A DNA stretch of 37,813 nucleotides from Oehlia diaphana (Eukaryota; Glomeromycota; Glomeromycetes; Glomerales; Glomeraceae): assembly GCA_003833135.1 (NCBI GenBank), contig QZLH01000045.1, forward strand, positions 82,508 to 120,320, written 5' to 3'. Within the stretch, counting starts at the first letter, position 1; each line of letters starts with the position of its first letter. Below, in pieces: positions 30,442 through 37,813 of this stretch. The position numbers and the translations under genes were made by a program. The notes under the pieces are model-generated. The model did not search any database. It was given only the letters and a program-made list of their open reading frames with translations, and was not told the DNA's origin.

Positions 30442-30752
30442 ATGGACGCGTTTGAAGGGAAGGTATACATTTTTTTTCAACCGTATTTTTTACGATTAAT
30501 GGAAGATAATTTTGTTCAGATATGGAATTGTACTAGAAAGAGTTGGGTGATCGCGATCGCGCAACAGGATCTTGCTTTTAACAAAAGTAGGTTAATGTGA
30601 AAGAATTTTATTCAGTAGTTGTCATCAGCGGTATTTAAAATTTTCATCTTAGCTTTATTTGTTATTTAGGGAAGCCATCGCCAAATTATCGCTGTCTTCA
30701 AGCTTCTCGAGATTTAATTTTAAGCATTGGATCACAAGATCAACCTCTCTAA
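30442..30752 (+). CDS. Candidate small spliced gene, 56 aa
   Basis: A three-exon model that keeps frame: exon 1 30442-30462 (ATG, seven codons, MDAFEGK), intron GTATAC...TTCAG 30463-30519 (57 nt), exon 2 30520-30586 (reading IWNCTRKSWVIAIAQQDLAF), intron GTAGGT...TTTAG 30587-30669 (83 nt), exon 3 30670-30752 (reading KPSPNYRCLQASRDLILS, ending GSQDQPL then TAA). Intron sizes and borders fit fungal introns. The product is short and matches no family I know, so it may be the end of a larger gene whose earlier exons have decayed. The preceding fragment 30318-30438 may be related. Confidence 0.35.
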
Positions 30753-30810
30753 TTCAAAGCGATATAAAATTGCAAACGTATTGAAACTTTCTTGATAAAA
30801 GGAGACTACC

Positions 30811-31051
30811 GTTACGTTATTACGTAATATAGTGACAAAATATGTGTGCGCTTTGTTAAATTTTTTTATTTAATTAATTAATTTTTTTTTTATTTATTTT
30901 ATAGTAGTTCTTTATTACTTAATAATGAATCCGTTGCGTTATTATGTAATATAATGATAAATATGTGTGCGTTTTGTTATATTTTTATTTATTAATTAAT
31001 TAATTTTTTATTTATTTTATAGGTGGTTCTTTATTTTTTAAGAATGAATCG
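30811..31051 (+). repeat. 122-bp tandem duplication
   Basis: Units start at 30811 (GTTACGTTATTACGTAATAT) and 30933 (GTTGCGTTATTATGTAATAT). Both contain ATATGTGTGCG, TTAATTAATTAATTTTTT, TATTTATTTTATAG and GAATC near the end. Confidence 0.85.
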
Positions 31052-31183
31052 ATCCCAAATCAATGGTCATCGGCGTAGAATTTAATTGACATGAAGCAAA
31101 TGAAAAAGCTCTAATTAGACAAAGAATTGACTAAGGCATGATAATATATAATCAAAGATATATAAATACTGGGCGGCACCGAA

Positions 31184-31448
31184 ATGTTCATGTATCTACG
31201 TGAACCAGCGGTTCTTTGGATTATCCGAGAGAACGTCGACTATATTTCTCTGCACGGAGGTCATGGCAGCTTGAGTGGCATTAAGCGGTTATCCTCCAGT
31301 ACACTGAGGAAAGTGAATCCACTCGCTCCTAGTTTACTATCAAAGAATTCAAGAAAATATCAAGATAGATGACTTGCTGCAAAAGACGGATATCACTAAT
31401 GAAACCTATACAGTAGATATTCTAAACGAAGCCCCTAACCGATTATAG
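31184..31448 (+). pseudogene. Frameshifted coding-like locus
   Basis: An ATG frame (31184-31372) reads MFMYLREPAVLWIIRENVDY then HGGHGSLSGIKRL and ends at TGA. A second, +1-shifted frame overlaps its end and continues to 31448, reading QENIKIDDLLQKTDITNETY and TVDILNEAPNRL. The two halves look equally protein-like, so a single-base frameshift around 31320-31350 or a missed intron is likely. No family recognised. Confidence 0.4.
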
Positions 31449-31711
31449 AACTCAAGAAGAAATACAATTATTAGTTTAATAATCTTTTGCAAGAATGAAC
31501 ATATTATTCTCTTGTAATGGATATTTGAGAAGATAAGATTTTATTAGGATATCAATGATGAGGATCAAACGAGGTATTTACACAATTTTTTCTTAAAAAT
31601 TTGTGTATATTGATATTATTTTTACGACAATGTTGTATTTTAGTCTGATTATATTTTCGAGTCAGAGTATTGCTTATAAAAATTTGCACAAATTTTAAAT
31701 TATCTATATTA

Positions 31712-31984
31712 TTAGGGATCTAGCGCTTCGAAATGCTGAATTAGAAAGTGGGAGTGGTCCTTCCCCTTTTCTAAACCAATATTGGATATGAATGACGGAT
31801 TTAAATTTATAATTCGATAATTTTGCTCTTGAATTACCAAAAAATCAACAGAATATGGATAAATTGAGGAGACGAGATGAGTATACGAATAGATGCTTTT
31901 GGTGGTCTCATGAGATATGTCGATAGGAGTTGTTGCAACGCGAGTCTCCAATTCGTCAAGAAGTCTACGCAACGCTTCTTTATA
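31712..31984 (-). CDS. Putative terminal exon, hypothetical protein
   Basis: The minus frame is open for 90 codons from TAA 31985-31987 to the stop at 31712. There is no ATG near its start; the sequence before it (TAATATAAAG) could serve as an acceptor. The translation is well balanced: RRLLDELETRVATTPIDISH, later SSIYPYSVDFLVIQEQNYR and SFISNIGLEKGKDHSHFL. It is soluble, without membrane or signal features, and shows less A/T bias than its neighbours. Probably the last exon of a gene whose 5' part is lost or unrecognised. Confidence 0.4.
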   Translation of the reverse strand, partial: YKEALRRLLDELETRVATTPIDISHETTKSIYSYTHLVSSIYPYSVDFLVIQEQNYRIINLNPSFISNIGLEKGKDHSHFLIQHFEALDP

Positions 31985-32518
31985 TTACCAGGTTTGATAA
32001 TATATTCAAGTTATTAATCCTTTGAGTTCGTATTTCTAATGATCGTGGTTTTATATGTTTATCCTTTGACTTTTCTTATAAACATGAAGTACGAGTTTAT
32101 CGAAGTATATTTAGCATTCCTTACTTGCTCTTCTGTTACATTCACAGATATGTATGTTTCAAAATTTTATTTATATTTTAAAAATAAGACATCATTCAAG
32201 ATAATAATAACGAAAGTTCCAGATAAGGTTTACTAATTCGTCGCAATTTACTCTTGATCAAGAAATTCATTTTAGCAAAATAAATAGAATCAAAATGAAA
32301 AAAAATTAGAAGTCGGGAGGCTATGTAAAATTATAAGATTTAACTCTTAGGGATAAATCTGATTTCGCATTTGGAAATTCGGTATTTATCTATTCATTTC
32401 TAATTATTATTTTTTTCTACATTCCACTTAATATTGGTACCTTTATATTATTATATTGAGGAGAAATATTGAGCCTATATTGCATTTTATTACTAAATTT
32501 TGTAGGAAGAAAGACCTA

Positions 32519-32702
32519 CACAGCGAATTTCGATATAATGGAACCATCCGTTCCATTAGTAAAATTTGTCAAAAAATCCGTTATATCGAGGTTAAGTTAA
32601 TTATAGATTATGATAATCCGTTCCAGACCCCAATTCCGGTATATCAAAGACTTTACTTATGTTCCGTTGTATCAAGGTTCCGGTATATCGAATTTTACTG
32701 TG
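32519..32702. mobile_element. pogo-like (Tc1/mariner) MITE
   Basis: A 184-bp element flanked by TA (32517-32518 and 32703-32704). The left end CACAGCGAATTTCGATATAA and the right-end inverse CACAGTAAAATTCGATATAC agree at 22 of 27 positions, through a shared GGAACC. Internal ATATCGAGGTTAA and GGTATATCAAAG words repeat the same theme, as in pogo/Tigger subterminal repeats. TA duplication and CAG tips fit the family. No transposase. The frame 32456-32734 crosses it and is rejected. Confidence 0.75.
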
Positions 32703-32704
32703 TA

Positions 32705-34474
32705 TATGATTCTTTCGAACCTAAGGTGATTTGATTATTTAGATAAATCGTTCTCTGTTTATAAATATTTAATTAACAAATTTTTACATTGTAACTTAAT
32801 ATACTATAGTGATCCAGTCATTCTTGATGTAATCGGTACCCTTTCATGAATTTTTGGTAATATGGAGTCATCCCGCGCTGTATAATGACAGAACCTTTGT
32901 TACATGACGCTAATGATACGGATTTAGGTTAATATTCTGCCTTTACAATAATTTATCAGTAATATCAATACTAATTTATTATAATTATTATCCATGTGCG
33001 CAAATTAATCACATGTAGGAGTTTCCCGCCATCATTTAGAAAAGCGGTAAGACTATAGCCAATACTATTATTTAGGTCCGCCTTCATATAATTTAAACCA
33101 ACTAAATTCTTTATTTAAAAATTATTTAATAATATAGGAAGTAAGTTATTTATTTAATTCTATTATTACTTATTTATATAATATTTACATATAATTTAAG
33201 GAACTATTGGAATATGCTAAAGAAAAAGAAATTACAGTAAGGGAAGTGACATTTATTACGTAATATCCATTTATTATAAGCCCATACCCCACCCCCATGT
33301 AATATGTGAAAATCTTACGTTACATTTATATGTTATATGACCTTCTTACGTAATAATATCAACGTGTAATATGGGATATGAAGAATCAGAATTTTTTAGA
33401 AAAGGATTTATTGAAAATTCCAAGTTGTGAAAAATGAATTAAGAAGTACTGTAAGAAAAGAGTTAGATTAGTGGTTAGCACACAATTGAGAATTGATATA
33501 ATCAATAACAGTAACATTTTTTTTTAAAATAATCAACGTTTTATTAGTTTTAGTATTTATTATTAAACTATTTAATATATTGTAGAAAAGTGGGAGGAAA
33601 GAGGAAAAATATTAATATAAGTTCTGAAATATGTATATTTTTTTTAAGTAAAAGGTGGAATGATTAGAGATGATAAAAATTTCAATAATAAAGATTTTAA
33701 TACATCACCAATTAAAAATTTTTTTAATATGTATGTTAAATTTCATCTATTCTTACTTTAATTAAAAGTGAAAATAGGCAGAACTAATAAAAGTTTTATT
33801 GTATCTCCATTGAAGATGAATTAGAAGAATGTTGTTGACGCAGAGATTATCGATCGTTAAATTTTTTACTTTTAATTGTCCTCTCCGCTCGTCCGGCTGT
33901 CCGGTGCGTAATAATTTAACGAATATTATAACGAACACGTGATGACATGCTTCAAAAACGACATTTTTTATTTTTTTTTTGCAGAATATGAGTATAAAGG
34001 TTTGGTTTTGGGCGTGAATGAACAAAAAAAATCGGTAATTGACTATGTGAATATACGGTAAATACAGTTTTATTGGTAAGTTATTTTTATTTATTAAAAA
34101 TTTTTATATCGGGTTATTGCAAAGAACCGATTCTTGAAATTATTTTTTTCTCTGTTCTTTTGTTCTTTTATCTGCAGACTCTTTTAACTATTTCTATTTC
34201 ATTCTTGTAGTTGTGTATACCGACTATATTACAGTAAATAATTATAGATAGCTGGTTGAATAATTTGAAATAATTATACCAAGCAAATCACCTAAAAAAA
34301 AAGATCATTCCTCAATTCCGTAGGCATATTGTTCTACATTTCGATCTCACCTAAAAATTAAAATACTTCGCAATTTTACCCAATTTAAATATACCGGGTA
34401 CTTGGCCAGAATTAACTCGGTATATTATAGCGGGAATGCGCGTTTCTCTCTTCTTTTTTTTATTTTAAATATAG
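32705..34474. other. No supported gene
   Basis: AT-rich DNA. The inverted words TTATTACGTAA (about 33253) and TTACGTAATAA (about 33346) bracket a patch with CCCATACCCCACCCCC. The minus frame 33762-34025 and the short plus frame SIEDELEECC at about 33807 overlap, and neither can be preferred. Confidence 0.4.
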
Positions 34475-34602
34475 CCTTACTGTATCAGCAGGTTTATCCA
34501 AATCATTTTCATTTTGGCCAACGAACGCTTGGTGAAATGAACAGAATTACTATTATTGTAGAAAATAATGATCAAGGAGGACAAAAATTTAGGCAATTAT
34601 AA
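34475..34602 (+). CDS. Putative terminal exon, hypothetical protein
   Basis: After a pyrimidine-rich tract and AAATATAG acceptor, the frame reads LLYQQVYPNHFHFGQRTLGE, then MNRITIIVENNDQGGQKFRQ and a stop at 34600-34602, 42 codons. The longer frame starting at 34402 uses TTG and begins inside a GGCCAGAATTA repeat motif, so the exon start at 34475 is preferred. The earlier exon was not found. Family unknown. Confidence 0.4.
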
Positions 34603-35878
34603 TAATAAAAAAAAAAAATAGAATAATTTTTGAAATCTTTTCATAAAAAATTTCTAATTTAAAGAAGTAAATTTAATATTTTTTTGTAAAATATAATTTA
34701 AAATATAACATATACATATATTTCTTTCAATCGGTCATAATTGAAAATTAGCAACAATATTTTAAAATTACGAATATATATATATAAGAATAGTAAAAAT
34801 AAAAATGGTTCATGTAAAGAATTTCGATTTACAGTTTTTTTTTTTTTTGCGATATTCGTTTTTTTTTTCTTTCTTAAAGATATCTTCCGTTTTACCGAAA
34901 TTATCTTATGCAGTTAATTTCAGATTTCGAGCTTTAATGATATCGTATGTCAGGAGTTCGGAGCATCAAATGAGCCAATTGATCATCTGATATCAATTAA
35001 CATTTGAATTTATGCGCTTTTCAGAATTCTGTACCCATCATGAATCACTTGCTAAATAAATTATTATTGTTATTATATCAACAAATGTGATAAGTTATTA
35101 TTATGACTTTTCTTTGTAATAAATTCATTTTGGAATTGTGACCAATCACATATTCCGTATGATTTATAGAAGAGTGGCATAATTCTGAAAGGCGCGATAA
35201 TAGTACGTAGAGTTCCTCAACAGAACAAAAAAAAAAAAAGAATATCGCTAGTCAGGCTTAACCGCTCAAATATATAAGGCATCTGACACCACACTTTGAA
35301 AACGCATAATATTCGAACTTATGCCGACGTTGAACGCACGCAGAGGCGCATGTCGTTGTACACATTACGCATTCTTAAGGGCCGGAATTAGGATAATGTC
35401 AGTCAATATCTAAAAAGGTAACAAAATTTGGCCTGAATTATCCATAAAAAAGACAAGGCTTTTTATGTAACGATCATTTAAACGTTTGAGTCATAATGGT
35501 CGAGATTTATCTCTCTATAGTTTACATATTTTAATTCAAAAAAAAAAAAAAAAACTGACCGCATTCGACGATACCAACAAAAATATGTTGCGGTATGCTC
35601 AAACTTTCTAATAAAAATCCTAGTACAAACTGATTTACCTCGCTAATTTACGCAAGCAGACGTAGCAAGAAAGTTCAAATTGGATGACCACAAAAATCCG
35701 ATGAATTTGAACGTGAAAATATTAAATTTACAGCTTAAATTTACGTGAAATTTTAAAAATAAAAAATATTTTATTATATAAAAGTTTCTTACAGTACCTA
35801 ATAAAAATTTATTTGCTTTGCTATAAAATAAACCCATACTTTATCCAATAATACCTAAAAAAAAATACATAAAACTCG
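34603..35878. other. No supported gene
   Basis: Downstream flank of the F-box gene and AT-rich spacer. GGCCGGAATTA at 35380-35390 and GGCCTGAATTA at 35430-35440 form a pair. A somewhat GC-richer stretch at 35275-35375 (CGACGTTGAACGCACGC) has no reading frame. Frames 34805-34990 and 35643-35837 are unsupported. Confidence 0.45.
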
Positions 35879-37321
35879 CTAATACACACTAGTACCAGTT
35901 ATAATAAGATTTGAATATGCTATTACACCCTCATCGAAATATTTCTTAACAACTTTTGCATGTTCAGTTGTAATATACTCAATTTCATCATGAATATCAA
36001 AATGAAGTAATCTTCTTTTCTTAAAACTTTCAAAAAGATTTTCAAAAGAATCAACAGAATATTTCCATTTCCCACTAATTGTTATACTAAATAAAGATTT
36101 TGGAGAAAATTTAGCTAAAATATTTAATAAACCATCACCTATATTTTTAATTTCATTTAAACTATTAAAACGTAAACTTTTTAAATTTCTACAATTCTTT
36201 AATAATGATTTTATATGAATTAAATCATTAGGACCAAGATATGTAGTTAAGTATTCAATCTTTGGACAATTATTAGAAATTGAATTGATAAACATTCCCG
36301 TATTTTCAGCAGATTTATTAGAAGTATAAACAAAGATATCCGTAATATTTCCATTGGTATTTTCAATTAATATTGATAATTCTTTAAAACATAATAAATC
36401 ATCACTAATATCAAGAAACTGAAGATCCGGAAATTTTGAATTTGCCAAATATTTCTGAAAATCTAAAATCCTCCCATAACTTTCAAAATCATAATAAATT
36501 ATTAAATCTTTTAAATTATTAAGTGACATTAAAAATGAAAGTGGAATAATATCAACAGAACCATATAAAGAAAGATTCTTAATTGTACAACCTTTCCTTG
36601 CTAATGCCTTGCTTAGTTCCTCACATGTTCCTTCCTTAGTCTGAAAATCAAATGATACATTTTTTAAATTTCTTTGTGCATCAATTAAAGAAATTAATCC
36701 AGGAATATCTTGAGAACAACTTTTAATAGTTAATTCATTTAAATCTTTACAAATTTGAGACATTTCATAAAGACTATTAGAATTTACATAAAATAGATCA
36801 ATATTTAAGCTATATAATTGAGAGAAACCTGTTGAAGCACCCGGAAATGATACTATAGATTGAGAAGTTTGCCATTCTAATTCTTTAATACCTTCGCATT
36901 GACTAATAAACAATTTATAAATTTCTTGTTCTAAAAGATCTCTTTCTTTTGAATAATCAACATTAGTTAAAATTTCTTTTCTAAAAACCATATTAATAAT
37001 ATTATTCATAATTTCAATTTTTAGAAATTTACAAAGACTAACATAATTAAACGAAGATTTTGAAAGAATAGTTTGAGATAATCTAATGTTATTATCAATC
37101 AAAAGTTGTTTTGAAGAGGTTGATAAACAAGAAAGTATTATATTAAAGAATTTTTCTGTTGAATTTATACATATAGTATAATTTGGATAATTTCCCCATA
37201 AGATAGGAATTACCAAATGACACCACTCTTTATTAACTAAAAGGCATGAATATAATGAATTATTATCTGAACTTAATTCATTAAAAATAAGAATAAGACA
37301 ATCAATATTTAAAATTTCCAT
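35879..37321 (-). CDS. F-box protein with LRR-like repeats
   Basis: A complete 480-aa single-exon gene starting at ATG 37321 (AAAAATGG context). Residues 1-47 form an F-box: hydrophobic ILNIDCLILIFNEL, then SLYSCLLVNKEWC and LVIPILW, the usual Trp-ending second half. F-boxes bind Skp1 and place the protein in an SCF ubiquitin ligase as the substrate adaptor. From about residue 165 to 440, irregular leucine-rich segments follow (for example DLNELTIKSC, TIKNLSLYGS, NLKSLRFNSL), the likely substrate-binding part. No signal peptide or membrane helix. Length and architecture fit the F-box/LRR family greatly expanded in Rhizophagus; the target is unknown. No frameshift or internal stop. Confidence 0.92.
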   Translation of the reverse strand: MEILNIDCLILIFNELSSDNNSLYSCLLVNKEWCHLVIPILWGNYPNYTICINSTEKFFNIILSCLSTSSKQLLIDNNIRLSQTILSKSSFNYVSLCKFLKIEIMNNIINMVFRKEILTNVDYSKERDLLEQEIYKLFISQCEGIKELEWQTSQSIVSFPGASTGFSQLYSLNIDLFYVNSNSLYEMSQICKDLNELTIKSCSQDIPGLISLIDAQRNLKNVSFDFQTKEGTCEELSKALARKGCTIKNLSLYGSVDIIPLSFLMSLNNLKDLIIYYDFESYGRILDFQKYLANSKFPDLQFLDISDDLLCFKELSILIENTNGNITDIFVYTSNKSAENTGMFINSISNNCPKIEYLTTYLGPNDLIHIKSLLKNCRNLKSLRFNSLNEIKNIGDGLLNILAKFSPKSLFSITISGKWKYSVDSFENLFESFKKRRLLHFDIHDEIEYITTEHAKVVKKYFDEGVIAYSNLIITGTSVY

Positions 37322-37813
37322 TTTTACTTTTTATTTTTTTTAAAGTTTATCGTTATTCAAAAAAAGGGTTTTTTTAAAAAACAAAAAATTTCATTTTTTA
37401 AAATGAATGGCGTATGTATTATTTTGTGTACGGTAACTAACCCATTATGATTTAATAGACAAAAAAATTGATCTAATATAAAAGTGTCAATGATCTTTTG
37501 TGTAATAATCACAAATTTATTTTGTGTTACGAAAAACTATATAAGAGTATATTATAAATAGGGTAGTGTTTGTAGTTTGACGCGATTTTCATAAATAGAT
37601 TTATTATTATATATTTTATTTTTATTTTTTCGTTATGTAAATTAAATAGTAATTTTTATTATATTATTATATCAGATATTATTTTTAGTTTTTAGTTAAA
37701 AAATATAAATGCATGTTATGATATTATGAAACCAAAAAAAAAAAAAAAAAAAAAATTTTAAAAAAAAAAAAAAAAAAAATAAAAAATTTAATAAAAAAAA
37801 AATTATAAAAAAA
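37322..37813. other. F-box gene promoter and A-rich window end
   Basis: The upstream region of the F-box gene is AT-rich, with TATA-like words on both strands near 37535-37565 and no clear choice. From about 37733 the sequence is almost pure A with a few T, possibly a scaffold end in low-complexity DNA. Confidence 0.5.

Noticed and set aside
32456..32734. Plus-strand 92-aa frame
   Set aside because: It lies across the pogo-like MITE and has no ATG or conserved motif.

Overview
The window looks like nuclear DNA of a repeat-rich, strongly AT-biased fungus, most probably an arbuscular mycorrhizal fungus of the Rhizophagus (Glomeromycotina) type. This is inferred from the base composition, from a single-exon F-box/leucine-rich protein typical of the large Rhizophagus F-box expansion, and from a decayed kinase gene whose N-terminal Cys-x2-Cys/Trp-Cys-x2-Cys head resembles the expanded kinase-like families of these fungi. 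No database search was possible, so the species is not proven. No rRNA, tRNA, CRISPR array, virus or plasmid was seen.

Layout. 0-0.6 kb: a complete foldback DNA transposon with 57-bp perfect arms and a 9-bp target duplication. 1.4-4.9 kb: remnants of several decayed genes, a diverged direct repeat and a possible small Cys-containing protein. 4.9-9.1 kb: almost gene-free AT-rich DNA with small tandem repeats. 9.1-18.5 kb: the centre of interest, a tandem segmental duplication. Each copy carries one small secreted beta-trefoil-like (ricin-B/QxW-type) protein on the minus strand, with a matching TATA box. The right copy has gained, relative to the left copy, two related terminal-inverted-repeat elements and a 305-bp PIF/Harbinger-like MITE flanked by TTA. 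It also has a 161-bp acidic coding-like segment absent from the left copy. A three-unit array of about 250 bp sits at the junction between the copies.

18.5-23 kb: exon relics, two clusters of ATCCGG-type palindromic words, and a decayed kinase gene on the minus strand. 23-26 kb: a third, diverged copy of the repeat that opens the duplication, a minisatellite with a mirror-like block order, and a small gene with a TATA box and an internal tandem duplication. 27-34.6 kb: a graveyard of short coding-like frames on both strands (one with a Walker-A-like motif), a small candidate spliced gene, a 122-bp tandem duplication and a 184-bp pogo-like MITE. 35.9-37.3 kb: the one clear full-length gene, the F-box protein. 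The window ends in near-pure A.

The best-supported genes are the F-box protein and the two secreted paralogues. The most notable signal is that the paralogues differ far more in protein sequence (about 60% identical by eye) than their non-coding flanks do (roughly 90% identical), as expected for a diversifying secreted effector. Most other reading frames here are shadows, repeats or relics.
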